This document shows, piece after piece, positions 52,001 to 61,680 of a stretch of 64,000 nucleotides of DNA (position 1 is its first letter; every line of letters begins with the position of its first letter). The DNA lies in assembly GCF_022179385.1 (NCBI RefSeq), contig NZ_BPQS01000016.1:48980-112979 (forward strand), given 5' to 3'. Source of the DNA: Methylobacterium longum (GTDB taxonomy: Bacteria > Pseudomonadota > Alphaproteobacteria > Rhizobiales > Beijerinckiaceae). The position numbers were made by a program, and so were the translations under genes. The notes below the pieces were generated by a model. The model searched no databases and was not told the origin of the DNA. It was given only the letters and a program-made list of their open reading frames with translations.

Positions 52001-53296
52001 TCAGGACGCCCGGAGCGCGGCCGCGATCTTGTCGAGGGTCGGCAGCTTGCGGATCGGGCCGATCGCCGCCAGCGTCGGCGTGCCCCGCAGCATCGCGGCG
52101 GCGGCGGCGCGCACGTCCGCGACCGTGACGGCGTCGACCTTGTCGATCACCTCCCCGGCGGGGATCACCCGGCCCCAGGCCAGGATCTGGCGGGCGTTGC
52201 GCTCGATGCGGCCGCCCGGCGTCTCCAGGGCCGAGAGCAGCGACACCTTCAGCTGCGCCTTGGCGCGGGCGATCTCGGGGGCGTCGAGGTCGCGGGCGGC
52301 CCGGGCGGTGGCGGCGAGCGTCACGTCGACGAGTTCGGGCAGGTCCGCCCCGGCGGTGCCGGCCCCGATGCCGAACAGGCCGCAATCCGAGAAGGGCCAG
52401 TGGAAGGCCTGGATCTCGTAGGCGAGGCCGCGGGTCTCGCGCACCTCCTGCCAGAGCCGCGAGGTCAGGCCGCCGCCCAGCACCTGCGCGAACATGTGCA
52501 GCGCGTAGTAACCCTCGTCCCGGAAGGAGAGGCCCGGCAGGCCGATCACCACGTTGGCCTGCTCGAGCTTGCGCGGCATCCGCCGCTCGCCGCCGCGGTA
52601 GAGGCCCGGCACCGCCTCGGGCGCGGCCTTCGCCGGCAGGGCGCCGAAATGGCGCTCGGCCGCGTCCACGATCGCCTCGTGGGTCACGGCGCCGGCGCCG
52701 GCCACGACGATCCGGTCCGGGGTGTATTCCCGGTCGAGATACGCGCGGATCCCGGCCTCGTCGAAGCTCCGGATCGTCTCCGGCCGCCCGAGGATCGGCC
52801 GGCCGACCGGCTGGTCCGGGAAGGCGGCCTCCGTGAAGGCGTCGTAGACCACGTCGTCGGGGGTGTCCTCGACGGCGGCGTATTCCTGCAGGATGACGCC
52901 CTTCTCCCGGGCGAGTTCGCCCGTGTCGAACACCGAATCGGTGAGGATGTCGCCGATCACGCCGAGGGCGAGGCCGGCATCCTCGCCGAGCACCCGGGCG
53001 GTGTAGCTCGTCCCCTCGGTCGAGGTGGCGGCGTTGATCTCGCCGCCGACATTCTCGATCTCCTCGGCGATGTCCTTCGCGGACCGGGTGCGGGTGCCCT
53101 TGAACGCCATGTGCTCGATGAGGTGCGACAGGCCGGCCTCGTCGGCGCGCTCGTTGCGCGAGCCGGCCCCGACCCAGACGCCGAGGCTGGCGGTGGCGAC
53201 CCCCGGCATCGGCTCGGTGACCACCGTGACGCCGTTCGCGAGCCGCGTGGTGCGTAAGGACGGGGAGGCGGCGTGGGTGGAGAAATGCTGGTTCAT
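52001..53296 (-). CDS. M16 family zinc metallopeptidase (processing-peptidase-like)
   Basis: A 431-residue homologue of mitochondrial processing peptidase beta subunit. The inverted zinc motif is complete: His58, Glu61 and His62 in HLIEHMAFKGT, with the downstream Glu in EKGVILQEYAAVEDTPDD. The second half has the flexible glycine loop FAQVLGGGLTSRLWQEVRETRGLAY. The start is ATG 53296. M16 peptidases next to thrC are a common alphaproteobacterial arrangement; the gene lies 208 bases downstream of thrC on the same strand. Physiological substrate unknown. Confidence 0.93.
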   Translation of the reverse strand: MNQHFSTHAASPSLRTTRLANGVTVVTEPMPGVATASLGVWVGAGSRNERADEAGLSHLIEHMAFKGTRTRSAKDIAEEIENVGGEINAATSTEGTSYTARVLGEDAGLALGVIGDILTDSVFDTGELAREKGVILQEYAAVEDTPDDVVYDAFTEAAFPDQPVGRPILGRPETIRSFDEAGIRAYLDREYTPDRIVVAGAGAVTHEAIVDAAERHFGALPAKAAPEAVPGLYRGGERRMPRKLEQANVVIGLPGLSFRDEGYYALHMFAQVLGGGLTSRLWQEVRETRGLAYEIQAFHWPFSDCGLFGIGAGTAGADLPELVDVTLAATARAARDLDAPEIARAKAQLKVSLLSALETPGGRIERNARQILAWGRVIPAGEVIDKVDAVTVADVRAAAAAMLRGTPTLAAIGPIRKLPTLDKIAAALRAS

Positions 53297-53504
53297 CGAC
53301 GGCTCGTCGCGCGGGGGGCCGGATCGGACGCGGAGGCCCTCCCCGCTCTGCGGGGGCGGGTGGACCCGGACGGGGATCGGGTCGGGACGGGGTCCGGCGC
53401 GGGGCGAACCCGGCTTCCGGACGGGGCGACAGCCGTCACGAGGGTCGAGCGATGTCCTGCACCGCCGCCCCCCGCTCCCGGCCGTGCTGCCGATTGCCCC
53501 ACGC

Positions 53505-54917
53505 TCACGCCCCCCTCGCGATGCGGGCGCGCTCGCGGATCAGCGCCTCCACGGCGGCCTGGTCGTTCCCCACCCGGGTCAGGCGCTCGGGCCGGTCCAT
53601 CAGGTCGGCGAGGTGCGGGGGCAGGGGCGGGCGCAGGCCGCCCGTGGCCTTGGCGACCGCGTCCGGGAACTTCGCCGGATGGGCGGTGGCGAGCGCCACC
53701 ACCGGGGTCGCCGGGGCCTTCTCCAGCAGCCGCCGCCCGGCATGCACGCCGATGGCGCTGTGGGGGTCGAGCACCACGCCGGTGGCGGCCTGGGTCAGGG
53801 CGATCTCCGCCATGACCTCGGCCTCCGGGACCGCGACGGCGTCGAACTCCGAGCGGATGGTGGCCAGCACCTCCGGGCTCAGCGAGAAGCCGCCGGACTG
53901 CCTCAGCCCGGCCATCAGCCGCGACAGGGACGACGCGTCCCGCCCGAGGGCCTCGAACAGCAGCCGCTCGAAGTTCGAGGAGATCTGGATGTCCATGGAG
54001 GGCGAGGTGGTGGGCACCACGCCGCGCAGGTCGTAGGCGCCGTGCTCCAGGGTCCGGACCAGGATGTCGTTGGCGTTGGTGCCGATCATCAGCCGCTCGA
54101 TCGGCAGGCCCATCTGCTTGGCGACCCAGCCGGCGAGGACGTCGCCGAAATTGCCGGTCGGCACCGCGAAGGAGACCGGCCGGCGGGGGCTCCCCAGCGC
54201 CACCGCGCTGGTGAAGTAGTACACGGCCTGCGCGGCCACCCGGGCCCAGTTGATCGAATTGACCCCCGACAGCCGCACCGAATCGGCGAAATCGGCGTGC
54301 TGGAACAGGGCTTTGACGAGATTCTGGCAATCGTCGAAGGTGCCGTCGACCGCGAGCGCGTGGACGTTGTCGGCCGGCACCGAGGTCATCTGCCGCCGCT
54401 GCACCTCCGAGACCCGCCCGTGCGGATAGAGGATGAACACGTCCACCCGGTCGAGGCCGCCGAAGGCCTCGACCGCCGCCGAGCCGGTATCCCCCGAGGT
54501 CGCACCCACGATGGTGGCGCGGGCGCCGCGCTGGGCGAGCACGTGGTCCATCAGCCGCCCGAGCAGTTGCATCGCCACGTCCTTGAAGGCGAGCGTCGGG
54601 CCGTGGAAGAGTTCCAGCAGGAACAGGTTGTCGTCGAGTTGGGTCAGCGGGCAGACCGCCGGATGGCGGAACGTCGCGTAGGACGCGTCGATCATCCGGT
54701 CGAGGTCCGGGCCGGCGACGTCGCCGTCGATCAGCGGGCGCAGCACCCGCTTGGCGGCTTCCGCGTAGGGCCGGCCGGCGAGCGCGGCGATCTCCGAGTG
54801 GCCGATCTGCGGCCAGGTCTGCGGCACGTAGAGCCCGCCGTCGCGGGCCAAGCCCGCGAGGAGCGCATCCGAGAACGAGAGCGGCGCGGCCTCGCCGCGG
54901 GTCGAGACGTGGAGCAC
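53505..54917 (-). CDS. thrC: Threonine synthase
   Basis: Converts O-phosphohomoserine to threonine with PLP. The 470-residue protein has the N-terminal STRGEAAPLSFSDALLAGLA, DGGLYVP, the PLP lysine Lys112 in FHGPTLAFKDVAMQLLG, GATSGDTGSAAVEAF, and VNSINWARVAAQAVYYF, all typical of the long-form (class 2) bacterial enzyme. GTG 54917 is chosen since homology starts here and GGAGG lies 6 bases upstream; the open frame runs on to 55385 without support. Confidence 0.96.
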   Translation of the reverse strand: MLHVSTRGEAAPLSFSDALLAGLARDGGLYVPQTWPQIGHSEIAALAGRPYAEAAKRVLRPLIDGDVAGPDLDRMIDASYATFRHPAVCPLTQLDDNLFLLELFHGPTLAFKDVAMQLLGRLMDHVLAQRGARATIVGATSGDTGSAAVEAFGGLDRVDVFILYPHGRVSEVQRRQMTSVPADNVHALAVDGTFDDCQNLVKALFQHADFADSVRLSGVNSINWARVAAQAVYYFTSAVALGSPRRPVSFAVPTGNFGDVLAGWVAKQMGLPIERLMIGTNANDILVRTLEHGAYDLRGVVPTTSPSMDIQISSNFERLLFEALGRDASSLSRLMAGLRQSGGFSLSPEVLATIRSEFDAVAVPEAEVMAEIALTQAATGVVLDPHSAIGVHAGRRLLEKAPATPVVALATAHPAKFPDAVAKATGGLRPPLPPHLADLMDRPERLTRVGNDQAAVEALIRERARIARGA

Positions 54918-55647
54918 AGGGGCCTCCGAGGGGAAGGCGCTCCCTCTACACGATGCGGACGGCCCTGTCGAAAGCCCTGGCGGCGCGTCGAGCCCTGGCG
55001 GCGTGCCGGCCCACCCCTCGGCGGGGCCGGCGGTCTTTACCGGGGCCGAACCGCCCGGTTCAGGGCCGGTTTCGCGGCCGCGCCGGTGAGCCGGACCGGC
55101 CCCGCGGCCTCCGTGCCGGCGGGGCGGAGCGCGTCTCGGAGCGCGTCGACGGGATCCGAATCCGCGCCCGCGCCAGCGACGCGGCGCTGCTGGCCGGCAC
55201 CGCAGACGACGGGCGCGCACGTCACCTTCGGGCGCGAGGATGCCCGCATCGACGTGAAATGCGACGACGAACCGGTGCGGGCCTGCGCCGACATCACCCT
55301 GCAGAGGCGCGACAAGCCGGCGACGCCGCGGCCCGAAGCCCGATAGGCCGCCCCCGCCCCGGACCGGATCCGTCGCATCCGGCACCGGTCCCGGTCGATC
55401 GCTGCGGAAGCCCCGTCGCCCCGGGCGGTGCCGGTCGGGGCGGCGCCGCGCTCGGCGACGTCGGCCCCGTCCTGGGCCGCTCGGCCGCGCCCGCGGTGAG
55501 GCACACTGCGCCTCCGCCGAGCCCTCCGAAGGCCTCCAGCCGGGGACCGCACGGATCCGCGACCGATCCGCGGAAGCCGCAGGCCCGCGCGGGGCTTGCG
55601 CTGCGACGCGCGCGCCTGCGCCGAGGGCGCTCCGCCGGCGGACGCCC
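54918..55647. other. Long intergenic region, 730 bp
   Basis: Between thrC and the DUF4864 gene. Open frames exist on both strands. The only one with a natural-looking stretch is the weak candidate at 55086-55346. The rest, notably 55350-55640, shows nothing I can support. A region of this length in so dense a genome may hold a decayed gene. Confidence 0.4.
55086..55346 (+). CDS. Possible small ORF or gene remnant
   Basis: The end of a plus-strand frame contains GAHVTFGREDARIDVKCDDE followed by PVRACADITLQ, which looks like real protein, with two cysteines and balanced charge. The part upstream is Ser/Arg/Ala-rich and looks like random GC-rich translation. GTG 55086 is the only marked start near, with no good ribosome site. 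It could be the surviving 3' end of a small exported-protein gene. Confidence 0.28.
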   Translation: MSRTGPAASVPAGRSASRSASTGSESAPAPATRRCWPAPQTTGAHVTFGREDARIDVKCDDEPVRACADITLQRRDKPATPRPEAR

Positions 55648-56073
55648 TCAGGCGCTGGTGCCCGGCGCCTTGGTCAGGCGGCAGCCGGTGATGCGCCATT
55701 GCCCGTCCGCCTCCTGGGCGAGGCTGTACTCGGCGGTCCAGTCGACGCCGTACTCGTCCTGGATCGCCACCGACTGGATCACGCCCGCCTCCTCGGTGTC
55801 CCGCGCCTCGCCGAACACGAAGCTGCGGTGGCGGTAGACCGGCCGGTACTGGTTCCGGACCATGCCGATGAACAGGTCGGCGTTCGGGAAGAGCGCCCGA
55901 ATCCCCGGGCCGGCCTGCGCGTAGGCGGTCTGCGCGTCGTCGCGGCCGAGGGCCTGCTCCTGCTTGGCGATCACCGCCCGGGCCGCCATGCGCCCGGCCT
56001 CGTCGGCCGCCGCCGGTCCCGCGGGGCCGAGGCCGAGGACGAAGCCGAGGAGGAGGGCGGGCCACGCGCGCAT
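55648..56073 (-). CDS. Exported DUF4864 domain protein
   Basis: A 141-residue protein with a clear Sec signal peptide ([19 protein letters not shown], cleavage after the AAA near residue 23) and a single DUF4864 domain: [46 protein letters not shown] and [19 protein letters not shown]. It has the cystatin/NTF2-like look of small periplasmic proteins of unknown function. It diverges from rutA across a 311-base gap. Confidence 0.85.
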   Translation of the reverse strand: MRAWPALLLGFVLGLGPAGPAAADEAGRMAARAVIAKQEQALGRDDAQTAYAQAGPGIRALFPNADLFIGMVRNQYRPVYRHRSFVFGEARDTEEAGVIQSVAIQDEYGVDWTAEYSLAQEADGQWRITGCRLTKAPGTSA

Positions 56074-56384
56074 CGACGGTCACTCCGGCTGGACGGATCC
56101 AAGATCTATCATCGCCCTACGGACATGGTCTTCGGTTCGGCGACGACAATCGCCACGCGACGTTCCTGGCAGATTAGCGGAACGGAAATCCGTGTTCACC
56201 GCGGCGCGCGCGATCCCGCGGGGCGCGCACGGGTTGAGCAGCCATCGCGTTCCGGTTGTGCAAGCCGCTGGAAAGATGGGCATTTCCCCTCCGCGGCGGC
56301 GCCGCGGGTTTGACCCCCCGCCGTGCTTTTGCGAGCCTTTGCGCGCCGAGTCGGTTCGGGGGACCGGCCGGGCGAGCCAGGACG
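56074..56384. other. Divergent control region DUF4864/rutA
   Basis: No gene is supported. GC is moderate in 56095-56200, where promoters for both sides may lie. I looked for a sigma-54 -24/-12 pair and for a RutR-like palindrome and could not identify either with confidence. Confidence 0.4.
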
Positions 56385-57571
<1,187 letters not shown>

Positions 57572-57572
<1 letters not shown>

Positions 57573-58333
57573 TGGACGCGCCCGCAGGCCACCGCGACCC
57601 GCACGGCCGCCACGGCGGCGTCGTCCTGCCGGCCCGGCCCGAGCCCATCGCCTTCGACCCCGCCACGACCGTGCTGATCGTGGTGGACGTCCAGAACGCC
57701 TACGCGAGCCCGGACGGCTACCTCGACCGCGCGGGCTTCGACGTGTCGGGCACCGGTCCGGTGATCGCGCGGATCGCCCGGGCGGTGGCGGCCGCGCGGG
57801 CGGCCGGCATCGGGATCCTGTGGTTCCAGAACGGCTGGGATCCGGCCTATGCCGAGGCCGGCGGCCCGGGCTCGCCGAACTGGCATAAATCCAACGCTCT
57901 CAAGACCATGCGTCGGAATCCTGAGGTGAACGCGCAGCTCCTGGCCAAGGGTTCCTGGGACTACGCCCTGGTGGATGCCCTCGCGCCGGAGCCCGGCGAC
58001 ATCGTGATGGGCAAGCCGCGCTACAGCGGCTTCTACAACACTCCCCTCGACAGCACCCTCAGGGCCCGGGGCGCGACCACGCTGGTGTTCACCGGCATCG
58101 CCACCAACGTCTGCGTGGAATCGACCCTGCGGGACGGATTCCACCGGGAATACTTCGGGATCGTCCTGGCCGACGCCACCCACCAGGCCGGCCCGGAGAG
58201 CCTGCAGCACGGGGCGCTCGCCAACATCGAGACCTTCTTCGGCTGGGTCTCGGACGTGGCGTCGTTCGAGGCGGCGCTCGCAGCAGGCCCGCACGCGGCG
58301 GTTGATGCGGTCGGGGTCGATATGGCCGGATAA
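57572..58333 (+). CDS. rutB: Ureidoacrylate amidohydrolase RutB
   Basis: An isochorismatase-fold cysteine hydrolase that cleaves (peroxy)ureidoacrylate to carbamate and aminoacrylate. In the 253-residue product the triad is visible: Asp39 in [19 protein letters not shown], Lys148 in [11 protein letters not shown] and Cys181 in [15 protein letters not shown] with its cis-peptide neighbour. [15 protein letters not shown] is also characteristic of RutB. The first ~25 residues (His/Arg/Pro-rich) are extra. It overlaps rutA by one base. Confidence 0.95.
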
Positions 58334-58451
58334 GTGCATTGCGTGCCCCGCCGGTCACCGGCAGGGTGCACGAACGCCGCCGCGACGCGGCGCCTCCCGC
58401 GCGGCCTGTCCGAGCCCGGACGACAGGTCGAACGCGGGAGGCGTCGGGAGC

Positions 58452-58838
58452 ATGCCGAAGCAGGTCGTGATACCGCCGGGGACCGGCAAGCCGCTGGCCC
58501 CCTACGTGCCGGGCACGCTGGCCGACGGGGTGCTGTACGTCTCGGGCACGCTGCCGCTGGATGCCGACGCCCACGTCGTCCATGCCGGCGACGCGGCGGC
58601 CCAGACCCGCCACGTGCTGGAGACCATCAAGGGCGTCGTCGAGGCCGCGGGCGGCACGATGGACGACGTGACCTTCAACCACGTCTTCCTGGCGGACTGG
58701 GCCGACTACGCGGCGATCAACGCCGTCTACGCTGCGTATTTTCCGGGCGACAAGCCGGCGCGCTACTGCATCCAGTGCGGCCTCGTGAAGCCCGACGCCC
58801 GCGTGGAGATCGCCTCGATCGCCCATATCGGCCGCTGA
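58452..58838 (+). CDS. rutC: 3-aminoacrylate deaminase RutC
   Basis: A 128-residue RidA/YjgF-family protein that promotes conversion of aminoacrylate to malonic semialdehyde in the Rut pathway. It has [20 protein letters not shown], the conserved Arg in the [11 protein letters not shown] helix, [20 protein letters not shown] and the C-terminal [17 protein letters not shown] 58452 is placed by homology; GGGAGG lies ten bases upstream. It starts 118 bases after rutB, a larger gap than elsewhere in the operon, and its stop overlaps rutD (TGATG). Confidence 0.94.
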   Translation: MPKQVVIPPGTGKPLAPYVPGTLADGVLYVSGTLPLDADAHVVHAGDAAAQTRHVLETIKGVVEAAGGTMDDVTFNHVFLADWADYAAINAVYAAYFPGDKPARYCIQCGLVKPDARVEIASIAHIGR

Positions 58839-59617
58839 TGGGACCGCTCCACCACGCGGTGGCCGGCCCGGCGGCGGGGCGGCCGGTGCTGCTGTCGCCG
58901 GGGCTGGGCGGCGCGGCGGGCTATTTCGCGCCGCAGATGGCGGCACTGACCGGGCGGTTCCGGGTCGTCACCTACGACCATCGCGGCACCGGGCGCTCGC
59001 CCGGCCCGGTCGAGCCCGGCCACGACATCCCCGCCATGGCGCGGGACGCGCTGGCGGTGCTGGACGCGGCCGGGCTCGACCGGGCCGACGTGGTCGGCCA
59101 CGCGCTGGGCGGCCTGATCGCCCTCCAGATGGCGCTGGACGCCCCCGACCGGGTCGGGCGGATCGTGGTGATCAACGGCTGGGACGTCCTGGACCCGGCC
59201 ACGCGCCGCTGCTTCGCGGCCCGCCGGGCGATCCTGGCCGGGGGCGGGCCGGAAGCCTTCGTGCGGGCGCAGGCGCTGTTCCTGTACCCGGCGCCCTGGC
59301 TGTCGGCCGAGGCCGAGCGGGTCGCCCGCGACGAGGCGCAGGCCCTGGCGCATTTCCCCGGCGCCGAGACCGTGCTGACGCGGATCGGCGCCCTGGAGCG
59401 CTTCCGGATCGCGGACCGCCTCGGAACGATCGGTCACGAGACCCTGGTGATGGCCGCCCGGGACGACGTGCTCGTGCCCTACACGCGCTCCGAGCGGCTG
59501 GCGGCGGCTTTGCCCAACGCCCGCCTCGCCCTCGCCACCGAGGGCGGCCACGCCCACAGCGTCACCCGGCCCGAGCCTTTCAACCGGGCGCTGCTGGATT
59601 TCCTCGGCCGGGCCTGA
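58838..59617 (+). CDS. rutD: Alpha/beta-hydrolase fold protein RutD
   Basis: The putative carbamate/aminoacrylate hydrolase of the Rut pathway. The 259-residue product has the oxyanion region [31 protein letters not shown], and a nucleophile elbow reading GHALGG, with alanine where most hydrolases have serine. E. coli RutD has GHALGA at this point, so the substitution is a family trait and not a defect. [15 protein letters not shown] and [13 protein letters not shown] are also RutD-like. No rutE, rutF or rutG follows; the next gene converges from the other strand after 6 bases. Confidence 0.92.
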   Translation: MGPLHHAVAGPAAGRPVLLSPGLGGAAGYFAPQMAALTGRFRVVTYDHRGTGRSPGPVEPGHDIPAMARDALAVLDAAGLDRADVVGHALGGLIALQMALDAPDRVGRIVVINGWDVLDPATRRCFAARRAILAGGGPEAFVRAQALFLYPAPWLSAEAERVARDEAQALAHFPGAETVLTRIGALERFRIADRLGTIGHETLVMAARDDVLVPYTRSERLAAALPNARLALATEGGHAHSVTRPEPFNRALLDFLGRA

Positions 59618-59623
59618 GGCGCC

Positions 59624-60637
59624 TCACGGCCGCAGGACCAGGAGCGGCAGCGCGACCGCGTCGACGGCGGCGGCCAGGACCGGGAGCAGCGCCGGCCAGC
59701 GCAGGGCCGCCGCCGTGCCGATCCGCCCCCGGGCGAAGGCCAGCACCAGCGGCGGCATCAGGGGCAGCAGGTCGCGCAGCTGCAGGTCGCGGGCGGTCCC
59801 GGCCGGGGCCAGGGCCTGTGGCAGGACCGTGAGCCACAGACCCATCAGGATGCAGCCCGCGAGCCAGATCCGCTCCGCGGACGGGGGCAGGGGGCCGCGC
59901 CGCAGGGCGAGGGGGGGCACCAGCAGGGCCGCGGCCCAGAGCCCGTAGAGGGGCCAGGGCAGCGGGACGGTCGGGGCCGGATCGGATCCGCCGACGGCGG
60001 GTGCCCCCAGGACGGCGGGCGCCCCGAGGAGGGCGGGCGACACGAGGAGGGCGGGCAGCAGCGCGAGGGCGGCGAGCGGCAGCCGCTCCCGGCCGAAGCG
60101 GGCGAGCCGCTCCGGCGGCGGGACCGGCACCAGCAGCATCCCGGCAAGCGGCGCGCAGGCCGGCCGCGCCAGCACCGCGAGGGCGATCGCCAGCGCCGCC
60201 CCCGCGAGGCGCCAGGGCCGGCCGCGGCCCGTCAGTGGCCGGGGCGTGAGCAGCGCCGCCGCGAGCGCCGTCAGCCCGAGGACCGGTCCGAGGACCAGCC
60301 CGTCCGGCTCGGACGCGGCCGCCAGGGCGGACGGCAGGCCGAGGAGCGCGAACAGGGCCTCCCGCCCCCGGACGGCCACCGACAGGGCGGTGACGCCCAG
60401 GGCCAGGAAGGCGGCGATGGCGACGCCCTGCCCGAGCCGGGCGGCACCCGCGGGGTCGAGGCCGAGCATCGTGCCGGTCCGCAGGCCGAGGGCGCCGGGG
60501 AGGAAGCGGCCGGCCGCGAGGGCGTGGCCCGCCGCGTCGGCAGGAACGCGCAGCGCCAGCGCGATGCAGACCGGCAGGCCGAGGCCGAGCAGGGCGAGGC
60601 TCCAGAACCGGGCGTCCCCGGCGACCGGGGGGCTCAC
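59624..60637 (-). CDS. Polytopic membrane protein, possibly DUF2142-like
   Basis: A 337-residue, very hydrophobic protein with roughly eight to ten membrane segments. The arrangement ALRVPADAAGHALAAGRFLP in the first loop and ALLGLPSALAAASEPDGLVL recall DUF2142/GT39-type glycosyltransferase-like membrane proteins, where acidic residues in the first periplasmic loop matter; the resemblance is weak. GTG 60637 overlaps the stop of the upstream GT2 gene as GTGA. It is last in the padR-GT2-GT2 operon, so a part in making or moving a glycan or glycolipid is likely. In-frame repeats (GAPAVLGAPAV) occur near residue 205. Confidence 0.55.
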   Translation of the reverse strand: MSPPVAGDARFWSLALLGLGLPVCIALALRVPADAAGHALAAGRFLPGALGLRTGTMLGLDPAGAARLGQGVAIAAFLALGVTALSVAVRGREALFALLGLPSALAAASEPDGLVLGPVLGLTALAAALLTPRPLTGRGRPWRLAGAALAIALAVLARPACAPLAGMLLVPVPPPERLARFGRERLPLAALALLPALLVSPALLGAPAVLGAPAVGGSDPAPTVPLPWPLYGLWAAALLVPPLALRRGPLPPSAERIWLAGCILMGLWLTVLPQALAPAGTARDLQLRDLLPLMPPLVLAFARGRIGTAAALRWPALLPVLAAAVDAVALPLLVLRP

Positions 60638-61680
60638 CGTCGCGTCCGGGACGCGCCCGGGCGGCCTGGCAGGCGGCGCGAGAGGCGGCGCGACAGGCGG
60701 CCCTGCAGAAGGCCCGGCAGCAGGTCGGGCAGCGCCGCGGCCAGAAGCGCCGCGGCGCGCAGGACCTCCGCGGCCTCCCCGGTAGAGCGCCCGGTGGCGT
60801 GCCCAGGGGAGTGCCCGGTGGAGCGCCCGGTGGAGCGGCGGGCGAGCGCCAGGACGAGCCGCAGGGGGACCTGCGCGCCGAAGCTCGCGGCCGTGAGGGC
60901 GAGAGCCGCCGCGGCGCCGTGGTGTTTGCCGGCGTAGAGGATCTGGCTGCGCAGGAAGTAGAACAGCCGCCGCGCCCGCACCTGCCGCGTGGTGCCCTGG
61001 CCTTCGTGGCGGGCGGCCGCCCCGGCCACGTGCCGCACGGAGAAACCCGCCGCCCTGGCGCGGGCGCAGAGGTCGACATCCTCCCAGTACACGAAGAAGC
61101 GCGGGTCGAATCCGTCGAGGGCGGCGAACAGGTCGCGGCGGATCATCAGGAAGGCGCCCATCACCTGATCGACGGCTCGGTCTTCCTCGTGGTCCCAGTC
61201 GAGGAGGAAGTGCGGCCGCACGAGGCCCAGCCGGTCCAGCGCCAGGGCGCGGCCGAGGAGGCCGCGGGCGGAGGGGGCCCGGGCGCAGGAGCGCGCGGTC
61301 CGCCCGTCCGGATCGACGAGCCGCGCCCCGACGATCCCGGTCCGGGAATCGGCCGTCAGGGCGGCCCGGGCGAGGCCGAGGGCGTCGGCCGCGACCTGCG
61401 TGTCCGGGTTGAGGAACAGGATCGCGGGGGCATCGCCCGCGGCGGCGCCCTGGTTGCAGGCGAGGCCGAAGCCGAGATTCTCGGCGTTCCGGATCAGCCG
61501 GAGCGGGCGGGGCAGGGCGGGCAGGTCCTCGGTGGAGCCATCCGTCGAGGCGTTGTCGACCACCGTGACCTGCACGGAAGCGGCGTCCCGCCCGGCCGCG
61601 AGGCTCGCGAGGCAGGCGCGCAGCAGGGCGCCCCCGTTCCAGTTGACGATCACCACGTCGAGGGCAGGGCGGTCGGTCAC
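60634..61680 (-). CDS. Family 2 glycosyltransferase (rhamnosyltransferase-like)
   Basis: A 348-residue GT2 enzyme: nucleotide-sugar domain DVVIVNWNGGALLRACLASL with VDNASTDGSTEDLP, RNAENLGFGLACNQG, LFLNPDTQV (metal-site region) and the acceptor-domain RFFVYWEDVDLCARARAAGF. This type extends O-antigen or exopolysaccharide chains, often with rhamnose. After about residue 285 the chain becomes Arg/Ser/Thr/Gly-rich with short repeats (STGRSTGHSPGHATGRSTG). GTG 61680 overlaps the preceding stop by four bases. Donor and acceptor are unknown. Confidence 0.88.
   Translation of the reverse strand: MTDRPALDVVIVNWNGGALLRACLASLAAGRDAASVQVTVVDNASTDGSTEDLPALPRPLRLIRNAENLGFGLACNQGAAAGDAPAILFLNPDTQVAADALGLARAALTADSRTGIVGARLVDPDGRTARSCARAPSARGLLGRALALDRLGLVRPHFLLDWDHEEDRAVDQVMGAFLMIRRDLFAALDGFDPRFFVYWEDVDLCARARAAGFSVRHVAGAAARHEGQGTTRQVRARRLFYFLRSQILYAGKHHGAAAALALTAASFGAQVPLRLVLALARRSTGRSTGHSPGHATGRSTGEAAEVLRAAALLAAALPDLLPGLLQGRLSRRLSRRLPGRPGASRTRR
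60782..60841. repeat. 12-bp in-frame tandem repeat in GT2 gene
   Basis: Five imperfect 12-base units related to GTGGAGCGCCCG run from 60782 to 60841. On the coding strand they encode the four-residue pattern (R/H)STG and variants. Confidence 0.75.

Noticed and set aside
56074..56384. Sigma-EcfG or sigma-54 promoter for rutA or the DUF4864 gene
   Set aside because: GGAAC-like boxes occur on the minus strand but the matching -10 element agrees at only three of four positions at uncertain spacing, and no GG-N10-GC pair was convincing.
58838..59617. RutD regarded as inactivated because the nucleophile serine is alanine
   Set aside because: E. coli RutD also has alanine in the GHALG elbow, so it is a family feature.
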